Source of the DNA: Myxococcales bacterium
Lineage (GTDB): Bacteria; Myxococcota_A; UBA9042; UBA3505
Reading direction: 5' to 3'
NCBI GenBank assembly: GCA_002728755.1
Contig: PBVT01000047.1
Coordinates: forward strand, 186,001 to 250,000
DNA length: 64,000 nt
The notes under the pieces were generated by a model. It was not told the origin of the DNA. It made no database searches and was given only the letters and a program-made list of their open reading frames with translations. This document shows, one piece after another, positions 37,605 through 46,379 of this stretch. Each line of letters opens with the position of its first letter. Position 1 is the stretch's first letter. The translations under genes were made by a program, and so were the position numbers.

Positions 37605-40487
37605 ATGACCCTAGACAATACCAGACAGGAAGCAGCGGTTCGTAGGACTCCTCTCCTGCTTATCTTTCCAGCGCTATGGATAGGTTTAGCTATTGCTGTC
37701 TATCTCGCGATCATGAAGAGTGAGCTAGACGCCAATATCTTAAACACTGCCAAAGCATGTGGGATTGATGGTGGTGGCTGCGCGAAGAACCAGCTTTCAA
37801 GCTATTCGTCCGTATTTGGTGTTCCGATCGCCATCTGGGCGATACCCACATATATCGTAGCCGCCTTTCTGACTGGGCATGCTCTTATCAAGCAGAAACA
37901 CGAGGAATTCCTTGCACGGAAAACCGTATCGCTAGTCGTCGTCATTGGCCTGATGACGACGCTTTACAGCCTCTTTTTGGCCTACATCTCCTTCTTCGTG
38001 CTCGAACCATGTAAGTTCTGTATGGGGCTCTACGCAGTCAACGGCTCGATACTCGTTTTGAGTTTCATGGCGTTGCACGGCTCGATACCTACTGTGGTCC
38101 AATCTCTCACCGGCCGGAATCTCGCAACGATTCGTCCGCAGCTAACTCCGATTCCCCAGGCTGGCCTGATATTTGTTCTAGCGCTAGGGGCCGCCCTCGT
38201 CTGGTTCCAACGAGCCGACGGCAACATGAAACAAAAGAAAGCTGCCATGGTGCAACAGGCACGCCAGGACACAGCGGCACGAATAAAGGCCCTGAAGAGC
38301 CTTCCTTTAGATGATGTCGAATACTCGGTATGGGGCCCAAAAGATGCGGCCGTGACCCTCGTAGAATTCGCGGACTTTAAATGTGGACACTGCGCCCTGA
38401 TGGCGAAGCATACGCTTGGGCCGTTAAAGCAGAAATATAAGGATAAAATACGTGTAGTCTTTCGGCACTATCCATTGGACTCCGAATGTAATGCTGGAGC
38501 CAATAGTCATCCTGGAGCCTGTGAGGCCGCCCGGGCTGCCCATTGTGCAGGTAAACAAGGTCGTTTCTGGCAGATGCACGACCTTCTTTTTGAGAACCAG
38601 GACAACCTCAAATCGAGCCTCATTCCCAAGCTTGCGAAGAAAGCTGGTGTGCAAATGGCAACCTGGGAAGCGTGTCTGGATGATCCAGCAACGTCCAAAA
38701 GGATTGCACTCGATATCGATATCGCAAACCAGGCGTTCATTCAGGGAACCCCGTACATAATCGTAGATCGAGTTCCCATGGATGGATGGTCCGATCTAGA
38801 GAAGATAGAAGCCTTAATCGACTCGGCATTGGGCGAACCACCGACCGAGGCGAACAAGTCCATTGCCAGTAGCGGTGGCGCGAACCAATGGGGACCAGAT
38901 GATGCGCCAGTAACATTGATCGAATACTCTGACTTTGAGTGTTCGTTCTGCCGAATGCTTGCGCATAACCTAAAGGCCATAAAGAAGAAATATGACGACG
39001 GTCAGCTCCGAATAATTTTCCGGAACTTCCCTCTAAATAATGAATGCAATCCCTTTACCGGTGGGGCCCGCCATAAGAACGCATGCAGTGCAGCAAGAGC
39101 TGCCCATTGTGCCGGCGAACAGGGTAAATTCTGGGAGATGCATGACCTCCTATTTGAGAAGCAATCGAAACTTTCTGCGAAAGATCTAGAATCCTATGCC
39201 CAGAAGATTGGCGTAGATGTGAAGCAATGGAACACATGTCTGACATCTACAGAGACAAACCAGAAGATTCGACTCGATGCTGCCAAAGGGGCAAAGAAAC
39301 GCATCGATAGTACGCCCAAAGTGTTCATTAACGATCGACCGATGGAAGGTGCGGGGAGCCTCTCGATCTTGGAATACATGATCGACAATGCCCTCAAATC
39401 TTCTGACTCCGGCTCTAATACCAATACAAAGGTTGTTCGGGCCGACGACACGACTCCTACCCAGGTAAAGATCACATCCCTCCCATCCCCATTCTATATT
39501 GATGCCTTTGAGGCTTCCGTGGACGGGGCTGGCAAAGCCATGAGCATTCCGAATGCGCTTCCTGCACAGCTTTCCTGGTTTGAAGCGAAGGAGGCCTGCG
39601 AAAAGGCGTCGAAGAGGCTTTGTACGGAGAAGGAATGGGTGACCGCCTGCGCAGGAAAGGCCGCTATCGATAATAACGGGAACGGTTATTTCGCCGACGA
39701 CACCGTGGAAGGAACGATGTACCCCTACGGGCTCTACTACGAAGCGAGCCGCTGTCGCGCCAATGAAGACCGAAAAACGGGGGGCGTGGTGAATACCGGA
39801 AGCCTGGCAGGCTGTCGTACTGCATCCGGCATCTATGATATTGTGGGGAATCGGGCCGAATGGGTCGGGACCGACCCCAAGAAGGCTACTCTCGTCGGTG
39901 GAAGCTACAGCTCCCGCTCTCGTGCCGCCTGCAACTATAGACGCGCCTCCTACGGACCAGGTTACCGCAACGCAACGACAGGTGTTCGCTGCTGTGCAGA
40001 TGAGCCGGTAAAGGGCAAAGCTGACCGGTCACAGGTCGATGAATCCAATACAAACGATGTAGTGGGACGTGCTCTACCAGCCAAGCTACGGTTAAACACA
40101 GAAGACAGTCAGGTACTTGAGTCCGCCTGGTTCAAGAATAAAGTCACCTATATCACCTTCTTTGCTTCCTGGTGTGGCAGCTGTAAACGAGAGCTACCTT
40201 TCCTTCGCAAATTGCAGGAAGAGTTTGGGCCCAAAGGTTTCCACGTCGTGGCAATTGGTACCGATAGGCTAAAGAAACGAACTCTGGACTTCGTGAATCA
40301 GTTCGACCCCAACTATGTCGTAGTTCACGATCAGGATTCGAGCGCAATGGGGCTGTTCAATATTGACTCCATGCCGGCCTCATTCCTCGTCGACCGAAAA
40401 GGCGTAGTTCAGCATCGCTCCATTGGCTTCAATGTGGACGAGATTCCGGAGATTCGAGAGCGAGTAGAAAAACTACTGAACCAATAA
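37605..40487 (+). CDS. VKOR-DsbA-DsbA-FGE-thioredoxin fusion protein
   Basis: A 960-residue fusion with five recognisable parts. (1) A membrane VKOR domain (about 12-200) with loop cysteines in CGIDGGGC and active site CKFC, which would re-oxidise thiol oxidases using quinone. (2) A DsbA-like domain with CGHC (about 260). (3) A second DsbA-like domain with CSFC (about 446). (4) An FGE/SUMF1-like domain (about 630-800) with PFYIDAFEASVDG, RLCTEKEWVTAC and GGSYSSRS. (5) A TlpA-like thioredoxin with WCGSCKRELPF (CGSC about 857). It probably makes or edits disulfides in the periplasm. ATG 37605 chosen over a TTG at 37548; neither has a strong ribosome site. Confidence 0.88.
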   Translation: MTLDNTRQEAAVRRTPLLLIFPALWIGLAIAVYLAIMKSELDANILNTAKACGIDGGGCAKNQLSSYSSVFGVPIAIWAIPTYIVAAFLTGHALIKQKHEEFLARKTVSLVVVIGLMTTLYSLFLAYISFFVLEPCKFCMGLYAVNGSILVLSFMALHGSIPTVVQSLTGRNLATIRPQLTPIPQAGLIFVLALGAALVWFQRADGNMKQKKAAMVQQARQDTAARIKALKSLPLDDVEYSVWGPKDAAVTLVEFADFKCGHCALMAKHTLGPLKQKYKDKIRVVFRHYPLDSECNAGANSHPGACEAARAAHCAGKQGRFWQMHDLLFENQDNLKSSLIPKLAKKAGVQMATWEACLDDPATSKRIALDIDIANQAFIQGTPYIIVDRVPMDGWSDLEKIEALIDSALGEPPTEANKSIASSGGANQWGPDDAPVTLIEYSDFECSFCRMLAHNLKAIKKKYDDGQLRIIFRNFPLNNECNPFTGGARHKNACSAARAAHCAGEQGKFWEMHDLLFEKQSKLSAKDLESYAQKIGVDVKQWNTCLTSTETNQKIRLDAAKGAKKRIDSTPKVFINDRPMEGAGSLSILEYMIDNALKSSDSGSNTNTKVVRADDTTPTQVKITSLPSPFYIDAFEASVDGAGKAMSIPNALPAQLSWFEAKEACEKASKRLCTEKEWVTACAGKAAIDNNGNGYFADDTVEGTMYPYGLYYEASRCRANEDRKTGGVVNTGSLAGCRTASGIYDIVGNRAEWVGTDPKKATLVGGSYSSRSRAACNYRRASYGPGYRNATTGVRCCADEPVKGKADRSQVDESNTNDVVGRALPAKLRLNTEDSQVLESAWFKNKVTYITFFASWCGSCKRELPFLRKLQEEFGPKGFHVVAIGTDRLKKRTLDFVNQFDPNYVVVHDQDSSAMGLFNIDSMPASFLVDRKGVVQHRSIGFNVDEIPEIRERVEKLLNQ

Positions 40488-40494
40488 TCTGGGT

Positions 40495-41640
40495 TCAGGA
40501 GCCTCCTAATAGTTCATCGATGCTCACCTCGGGCGCCGCTTTTTCATTCTCCCACTCGAGAAGTCCCAACTTCTCATAGTGAGGACGAATTCGATCCGAC
40601 AACAGATTGATGCGGCGGAGATTCGGAACAATGCGCTTGAATAGCGTGCTTCGGAAAAACTTCATGAATGGAGAACCGAGCACAAGAGCATCCCACTCTT
40701 TGCGATTCATTGTATGCGCCCAGTGTTCCTCATAGAACTCGTGCGCAAGGAATCGGTTCCTCAATAAGACGGAGACCTCAAACGCCCAGTCTTCTCGTTC
40801 GCGGCGCTCTTTTTCCGAGAGGTTCTCTTGATAATGAGTACGTAACGCCAAAACTCCGTAGTGTACGTGACGGGCTTCATCCATGATCACATACTTCAGG
40901 AGCTCTTTCAGTAGTGGCTCACGAGTCACCATTCGCATGGTCCCAAATGCGCCCAAAGCCAACCCCTCAATCATGATCTGCATGCCAAGGAATTTCATGT
41001 CCCATCGGCCGTCACGCATAAGGGCATCTATAATCACATAAAGGTTGTCATTGATGTCGTAGAGCTTCTCGAGCTTTTCGTTAAGATACCGGCCGAACAC
41101 CTCGACATGACGCCCCTCATCCACAACCTGGGTGGAACCGTAGAGTTTGCCATCCATCCAGCCCACCGAATTGGTGACCTGGCACGCCGCAAACAGCGCT
41201 CCCTGCTCGCCATGAAGAAACTGGCTTAGAAGCCAGGCCATCAGATCATAGCGTTGGATCTCGCGCTCTTTCTTGGTCAGTTTCTTATAGCCCTGAAACT
41301 CAACCAACGGCAGATATTGTTCAGGAAAGAGATCGTGTTCCGTGTTGTGCGGATCTACATCTATGGACCAATCTAAATCGGTCTCTGCGTTCCATTGCGA
41401 GGTCTTGGCAATATCATACAAGCGGCGTAGTTCGGGACGATCCGAGCGATAATCCCACTTGAAGTGCGCATCGCCACGGGTTCGCATTGTAAGCTCTGGA
41501 TTCTTCTTGGCCACCTTCAAGATGAATCCGCGCACAGCCGGTCCCAACATCGACAGATACACCTTGGGGTTCCGAGTACCCTTCACATCATGAGCTAGAT
41601 CGCTCACATCATGCTTTCCGTTGGATTTGGATTCAGCCAT
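40495..41640 (-). CDS. Ferritin-like diiron protein
   Basis: A 381-residue all-helical protein with two Glu/His pairs typical of diiron carboxylate enzymes: LHGEQGA and VDEGRHVEVF in the first half, MIEGLALGAF and IMDEARHVHYG in the second. The ExxH pattern matches ribonucleotide-reductase R2-like oxidases, AurF-type N-oxygenases and fatty-acid desaturases. There is no signal peptide or membrane helix. The substrate is unknown. The zinc-ribbon gene lies 21 bases upstream on the same strand, so they are probably one operon. It is convergent with the VKOR fusion. Confidence 0.75.
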   Translation of the reverse strand: MAESKSNGKHDVSDLAHDVKGTRNPKVYLSMLGPAVRGFILKVAKKNPELTMRTRGDAHFKWDYRSDRPELRRLYDIAKTSQWNAETDLDWSIDVDPHNTEHDLFPEQYLPLVEFQGYKKLTKKEREIQRYDLMAWLLSQFLHGEQGALFAACQVTNSVGWMDGKLYGSTQVVDEGRHVEVFGRYLNEKLEKLYDINDNLYVIIDALMRDGRWDMKFLGMQIMIEGLALGAFGTMRMVTREPLLKELLKYVIMDEARHVHYGVLALRTHYQENLSEKERREREDWAFEVSVLLRNRFLAHEFYEEHWAHTMNRKEWDALVLGSPFMKFFRSTLFKRIVPNLRRINLLSDRIRPHYEKLGLLEWENEKAAPEVSIDELLGGS

Positions 41641-41661
41641 CAGAGCCTACTTTTTCCTTCC

Positions 41662-42204
41662 TTACTTCTTTTCCGGAGATTTCGATTTCTTTCCAGGAGA
41701 CGATTCCGTTTGCGAACCATCCACAGTCAGAGAGAACTGCTTTCGAATGGTCTTGGACATTGTCTTCTTCTTCTCGTAACGGTCCGATAGAGCTTCTTTA
41801 TCAACATCATCTGAATCATCGACGAGTTGGTCCCCGTCTAAACCAGACATAAACCACATTGTCTCACTGAACTTTCTCTTTTCATCGGCACTTGTTCGTT
41901 TCTTCGCCGGTTTCGGAGACACTGCGGGTGTGGTTTCTGGCACATTCGTGCCGGCCTCAATTTCTACAGTCGGTGTCTCACGTAACTCCTTAAGACGCTG
42001 CTCGATCTCTTCTCTTGGGATGACCTCGGTAGTCATCGCCCGTCCTCCAGGATTAGCAGCCGACTTTTTTGTCACCATATCAGCAACAGCCGCCTGTTCA
42101 TCTGTTGACGAAAGACTGTTCTCCGCCACAGCTTCACCACACATAGGGCAATACAAAGCTTCGGACGGTATCTTTTCGTATGAACAGCCAGAACAGCGAA
42201 TCAT
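41662..42204 (-). CDS. Zinc-ribbon protein of unknown function
   Basis: 180 residues. The first 25 form a zinc ribbon, CSGCSYEKIPSEALYCPMCG, with CxxC pairs. The rest is charged, low in complexity and probably disordered, with many Lys, Glu, Ser and Thr residues and a basic C-terminus. The layout (zinc ribbon plus disordered tail) recurs in deltaproteobacterial hypothetical proteins. Co-oriented with the ferritin-like gene. Confidence 0.65.
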   Translation of the reverse strand: MIRCSGCSYEKIPSEALYCPMCGEAVAENSLSSTDEQAAVADMVTKKSAANPGGRAMTTEVIPREEIEQRLKELRETPTVEIEAGTNVPETTPAVSPKPAKKRTSADEKRKFSETMWFMSGLDGDQLVDDSDDVDKEALSDRYEKKKTMSKTIRKQFSLTVDGSQTESSPGKKSKSPEKK

Positions 42205-42236
42205 AAGAGAGCTCCAAAAGGGAATCTGGCATCTAT

Positions 42237-42249
42237 CCTATCGGATAGG
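42237..42249. promoter_or_regulatory. 13-bp palindrome in divergent gap
   Basis: CCTATCGGATAGG, a perfect odd palindrome (6-bp arms around G42243), lies 33 bases upstream of the zinc-ribbon gene in a 204-base divergent region. It may be an operator. No convincing promoter hexamers were found in the rest of the gap. Confidence 0.3.
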
Positions 42250-42408
42250 CCTGATTCTTACCATGACCAATCCGGTATGACCAGACGAGGCGGGAGGCTT
42301 TAATCGCTTCTTTGAGCCGATTTGTAAAGTATATCCGGCTTGCATCGGCAATTATGTCTGTCCTAGGATGCCGCCAGGTTTCCTCGTTCGTAAGCAGATC
42401 CTATCCAT

Positions 42409-44604
42409 ATGATTGGTAAACGCTCCATATCCATCCTGGTTGCCACGCTCCTTGCGGCGCTGTCGTTTGGCACCATTATGAGCACCAACGATATGGGGTA
42501 TAGCCGTGATGAGTCGTTCTATTTCTCGAACGCCGAAATCTACCAGGAATGGTTTGACCAACTCGATAGTAAGAAAGCGTTCGAGCGAGGGGAGATCCTT
42601 CGAATATGGCGAAGAAACTACGAGCATCCGCCCCTTGTGAAGGTGCTGATGGGTGGGTTCTGGCGAACATTCGGAACGATCGAACGAAACGTCAGAGTGC
42701 ACCCTCCAACATCCAAAAGGCCCGGGGGTGTTACATTAACCGTCCAGGGGCTGGCTCCGAGTCACCCATTCTCGAAAGGCACGACTGTATCGGTTCTAGG
42801 ACCGCAGGCCATCGACCAGGTGGCCGGAGATCCAAGACGAAACCTCGGGACCGGCAAAGTAATTAAACGTGGGCCAAGAACTGCGACAGTAGAATTCAAA
42901 ACATCCGATCCAGCGGGGATCATACAGCGGTGTAATACGCTCTATCACGCCGGCCCAGAGTATATGCGAGGTTGTACGGTCCGCCGTGACGGGCCTCTTC
43001 GAGAAGGTACAGCCATGCGATTGGTTGGACCGTTCTTCACAGCCCTGCTCATATTCGCCATGGTTCTTTTCGGATGGCATCAACTGCATCCGGTCGTCGG
43101 TATCACAGCACCGCTGCTCTTTCTTACCAGTCCGCGCTGGTTCTACCATGCGCATCTCGCGGCCTTCGATATGCCAGTTACGGCCATGATATTTCTGATC
43201 GCCGCCGCGTTCTGGATGTCGCTTGAGCGCCCCAAATGGGCCTGGGCAACCGGGGTGTTATGGGGCATTGGTCTGCTCACTAAACATAACGCACTCTTTT
43301 TACCGATCCCCTTCATCGCCTTCTGGTTATTGACGCATCGGCGTGAGTTTTCACTAAAATCAAAATCCATGAGCCGCGTGCAGATGACCCTGACCGCTAT
43401 AGCGTGTCTCGCGGTCCTCATCCTGGGACTCCGTCAACCCATCTGGGGTTTTCTTCTCGCTCTCATCGTAGCGCTGACCCTCACGCGTACCCGTATTCGC
43501 TTTCCACGTATACCCCTGGCGTTTCTGGTCATGCCACCGATTGGTCTAGGAATGTTATTTGTGTTCTGGCCCAAGCTCTGGGTCGATCCCTTCGTAGCGA
43601 TTGAAGCCTATCTGAACTTCCATCTCGACCATGAACACTACCTTCAATACTACATGGGGCAGATCCTGGAAGTCCCCCCTTTCCCAGCAGAATACCCCTT
43701 CGTAGTAACCGCCCTAACGGTCCCCGTGTTGACATTGGTCGTCTGCCTATTCGGTGGGCTCGACTTATTTCGACCTGGCGTCAGACATTCCATCCAGGCT
43801 CTTCGAAAGACTCCAAGAAAGCCGCTTACTGCCATCAACGCACACCTGTTCCGTCTCGGGACATTTCTCGCGTTTCTTACCCTATTCCCCGTAGTCCTCA
43901 TCGCGGTCCCCAGCACGCCGGTCTTCGGGGGAGTCAAACATTGGATGACCGGTATGCCATTCTTCTGCATTCTGGGTGGCTGGGGCATCTGGAGACTCTC
44001 TATCATATCTGTACAGTTGCTTGCCCTTCCCTCCGATCATCTACGCAAACAGATGTCGATATTGGCTGCCATTATACTGTCCATCGCGGTCCTGATTCCG
44101 GCTACCCTGGCGACTGCCAACAGTATTCCAGTGGGAAACACCTACTATAATGAGTTGGCTGGCGGCATCTCTGGGGCCGCAGATAAAAAGCTCACCCGAA
44201 TATATTGGGGATATGCCAGTAAACAGGCCTTGGACCAGCTCAACACGCGTCTTTCCCCCAGGGCGACCGTATGGCTACATGACACCACGCCCACGGCATT
44301 CAATATGTACAAGCGAGAGGGACGTGTTCGAAGTGACCTGAATCTCCTCGGGACAGGTCATGTCTTCGCCAGAAACTGCCGTGATGGCAGCGTCGGTTGC
44401 GGTATCGCCAATGTACTCGACAAAGCAGATGCTGCCCTTTTCGAAGAGCAGAAATTCTTCGGAGCCGCACAGTTACACCTCCAACGAGCCTTCAACGCTC
44501 CCGGGCCCAGCTGGGCTTGGAGAGCAGACGGCGTGCCGATGATTAGTCTGTACGAGAAGACTCCGGCGCCGACAAAGAAACCGTCTGTCGACGGACCGAA
44601 ATAG
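42409..44604 (+). CDS. Membrane glycosyltransferase (GT39/ArnT-like)
   Basis: A 731-residue polytopic membrane protein with ten or more hydrophobic helices. The first periplasmic loop has YSRDESFYFSNAEIY, whose Asp-Glu pair matches the catalytic acidic motif of GT-C enzymes (dolichyl/undecaprenyl-phosphate sugar transferases such as PMT and ArnT). An unusual insertion of about 100 residues follows (residues about 85-200), then a membrane core containing LLTKHNALFLPIPF and a GVKHWMTGMPFFCILGGWG segment. It probably glycosylates a protein or lipid. The 3' end overlaps a convergent gene by 62 bases. Confidence 0.78.
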   Translation: MIGKRSISILVATLLAALSFGTIMSTNDMGYSRDESFYFSNAEIYQEWFDQLDSKKAFERGEILRIWRRNYEHPPLVKVLMGGFWRTFGTIERNVRVHPPTSKRPGGVTLTVQGLAPSHPFSKGTTVSVLGPQAIDQVAGDPRRNLGTGKVIKRGPRTATVEFKTSDPAGIIQRCNTLYHAGPEYMRGCTVRRDGPLREGTAMRLVGPFFTALLIFAMVLFGWHQLHPVVGITAPLLFLTSPRWFYHAHLAAFDMPVTAMIFLIAAAFWMSLERPKWAWATGVLWGIGLLTKHNALFLPIPFIAFWLLTHRREFSLKSKSMSRVQMTLTAIACLAVLILGLRQPIWGFLLALIVALTLTRTRIRFPRIPLAFLVMPPIGLGMLFVFWPKLWVDPFVAIEAYLNFHLDHEHYLQYYMGQILEVPPFPAEYPFVVTALTVPVLTLVVCLFGGLDLFRPGVRHSIQALRKTPRKPLTAINAHLFRLGTFLAFLTLFPVVLIAVPSTPVFGGVKHWMTGMPFFCILGGWGIWRLSIISVQLLALPSDHLRKQMSILAAIILSIAVLIPATLATANSIPVGNTYYNELAGGISGAADKKLTRIYWGYASKQALDQLNTRLSPRATVWLHDTTPTAFNMYKREGRVRSDLNLLGTGHVFARNCRDGSVGCGIANVLDKADAALFEEQKFFGAAQLHLQRAFNAPGPSWAWRADGVPMISLYEKTPAPTKKPSVDGPK

Positions 44605-45676
44605 CTGACGGCTCTTCTCCATGCCGATGACCGTAACCAAGGGGGCCCCAATCAGCCCAGCCGGCTCCCATAACGTACAGGTCGAAACAGAGCTGCCGAC
44701 CACCACCAGTTGGCCCGGTTAAACGCACAGCAATACTATGAGAGCTGTTCCCTTCTAAGCTGGACTCAACGTTCACAGCCCAGGGGATCCACACATTGTC
44801 GTATCGGTGAAAGTCATCAACCACCACAGACTTTCCGTCCACAGAAAGCTCCACCTGAATGCGACCAGGTTTCGGCTTACGTGCCGGCCCATAGCGCGTG
44901 TCATCACGAAGAGCATTCCCTGCTCGCAACAGAATCGTATCCCCGCCATGCAAAGGAACGGATGGGAACGTAAACTGATAGACTGGATGGCTCTTCGAGG
45001 GCTCGAAGAAGACACACTCTCGAGGCACATCTCCAACATCCACCATACGTAGCTGAACAATATCGGTGAGCGGTTGCCGCGACAATCGACCTGATCTGCT
45101 CGCCCCGCAGACAAACGAGTCCTTTCTTTCTCGCGACCGTTTGCACCGTTCGGACTTGCCAGCTTCGCTTATTCGATTCACCTCGATTGATCCTGAGGTC
45201 AATGTATCGCGTCCATTCCAACGAATGGGAGAGGGAGGCAGCTCTATGGCCTCTGCCAAAAGTCGGCCCGACTGCACCAGAGTCTGCCACTTCGTACCAA
45301 GCCCTTTACGTCGCTTCTGCTCCTTCAAAACATAGTCTTTCCATCCAACCAGAACCAATCGTTCAAAGCCCATCCACGCAATAGGATCACCTGGTTCGCG
45401 CCAATCCAAAGCCCGAAAGGGCCAGTCTTCACTGCCGGCTACCGCACCACGGAACACCGTGCGCCCAAGATTATCCCAAGCCGGGACGATGCGGATCAGG
45501 TCACCCGTCGTCAGATGCGAGCTCGTCTGGGTACGTAGTTCATTCCATTGCTGATGGGTCGGAACCCGTTCTGCTCGTTGGCGCTGCCCTTGTACAAGCA
45601 ACACCGAAACAGCCACGAGCCCCAAGACCAGGCCACCACCAAGAATGCGGTTTAGAATCGTTTCCGACAATTTCAT
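44543..45676 (-). CDS. Membrane-anchored protein of unknown function
   Basis: ATG 45676 starts an N-terminal membrane anchor (LNRILGGGLVLGLVAVSVLL), followed by a soluble, presumably periplasmic region of about 340 residues that is beta-rich, with a few cysteines. No domain is recognised. The frame continues upstream to 45799, but that part overlaps the divergent lipoprotein gene. It shares 62 bases with the convergent glycosyltransferase gene. Confidence 0.55.
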   Translation of the reverse strand: MKLSETILNRILGGGLVLGLVAVSVLLVQGQRQRAERVPTHQQWNELRTQTSSHLTTGDLIRIVPAWDNLGRTVFRGAVAGSEDWPFRALDWREPGDPIAWMGFERLVLVGWKDYVLKEQKRRKGLGTKWQTLVQSGRLLAEAIELPPSPIRWNGRDTLTSGSIEVNRISEAGKSERCKRSRERKDSFVCGASRSGRLSRQPLTDIVQLRMVDVGDVPRECVFFEPSKSHPVYQFTFPSVPLHGGDTILLRAGNALRDDTRYGPARKPKPGRIQVELSVDGKSVVVDDFHRYDNVWIPWAVNVESSLEGNSSHSIAVRLTGPTGGGRQLCFDLYVMGAGWADWGPLGYGHRHGEEPSAISVRRQTVSLSAPESSRTD

Positions 45677-45775
45677 AACGGCTGCTTTGTTGGCACAGTC
45701 GTGGGCACAGAGCAAGGTTTGAAGAGTATAGACAGAGCCTTGACAGGGTTTTCCCCAATGATACCGTCCTGCCTC

Positions 45776-46246
45776 ATGAGGGCGTTGAATTGGGTACAAG
45801 TGGCATTATTAACGGTTCCGTTTATGGCCGGATGCGCATCATCATTCGATTCTAAATCGGGTGGCGACAACACGATCTCCACAGCCCAAAGCCTGGCCTT
45901 ATCCCAACCCGTCACCGATCGGGTAAGTAATCGAACCCACGATAATGTGGACTGGAAGAGCTTTACGTTCGATGACCAGAATGGACGTGTCCATGTGGAC
46001 GTATATTGGGACAACCCCAAAGTACAGGCCACCATCAGCGTATACGACCAGATGGCTCAAAAGATTACGTCTCTTACGCACCAGGTCGGACAACAACGTG
46101 ACCGTATTGCCAATCTGCCCGTGCGCGAAGGGCGATACTTTGTGGTTATACGCTGCATTGGACACGAGAGCGTGTACACCCTCGAAGTTCTCGATAGCGC
46201 GGGCGGGAACGGCTCTGGCGGCAGCTCTGCCCCGCCACCAATCTAA
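45776..46246 (+). CDS. Lipoprotein with PPC-like beta domain
   Basis: A 156-residue lipoprotein: signal segment MRALNWVQVALLTVPF and lipobox MAGC. The mature part resembles a pre-peptidase C-terminal (PPC) beta-sandwich: NTISTAQSLAL, HDNVDWKSFTF, VHVDVYWDNP, ISVYDQMAQKI and EGRYFVVIRC ending in YTLEVLD. The tail is Gly/Ser/Pro-rich. ATG 45776 is preferred over ATG 45758 and a GTG at 45701 because it begins the signal peptide. It directly precedes the CIS genes on the same strand, but a promoter stands between them, so membership in the CIS locus is open. Confidence 0.65.
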   Translation: MRALNWVQVALLTVPFMAGCASSFDSKSGGDNTISTAQSLALSQPVTDRVSNRTHDNVDWKSFTFDDQNGRVHVDVYWDNPKVQATISVYDQMAQKITSLTHQVGQQRDRIANLPVREGRYFVVIRCIGHESVYTLEVLDSAGGNGSGGSSAPPPI

Positions 46247-46259
46247 CACTGGGGAACCA

Positions 46260-46278
46260 AGACCCCGACCCGGGGTTT
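46260..46278 (+). terminator. Weak terminator-like hairpin after lipoprotein gene
   Basis: An eight-pair stem (46260-46267 with 46271-46278, one G-T pair) and a three-base loop, ending in TTT only. It lies 14 bases after the lipoprotein stop codon and could partly end transcription before the CIS promoter. Confidence 0.3.
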
Positions 46279-46321
46279 CGATACCCCTCATTCTTCAACA
46301 CCGAATTTTGAACCTCCACGA

Positions 46322-46350
46322 TTGACAGCCATGCACCTACTCGTTACATG
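46322..46350 (+). promoter_or_regulatory. Sigma70-like promoter for the first CIS unit
   Basis: A perfect TTGACA (46322-46327), a 17-base spacer and TACATG (46345-46350; three of six). A start near 46357 would place the DUF4255 gene's ATG (46380) 23 bases downstream. The -35 box and spacing are ideal and the -10 box weak, which often means activator help. Confidence 0.4.
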
Positions 46351-46379
46351 TTTTGCAGTTCAACGGGAATTGCCTACAG

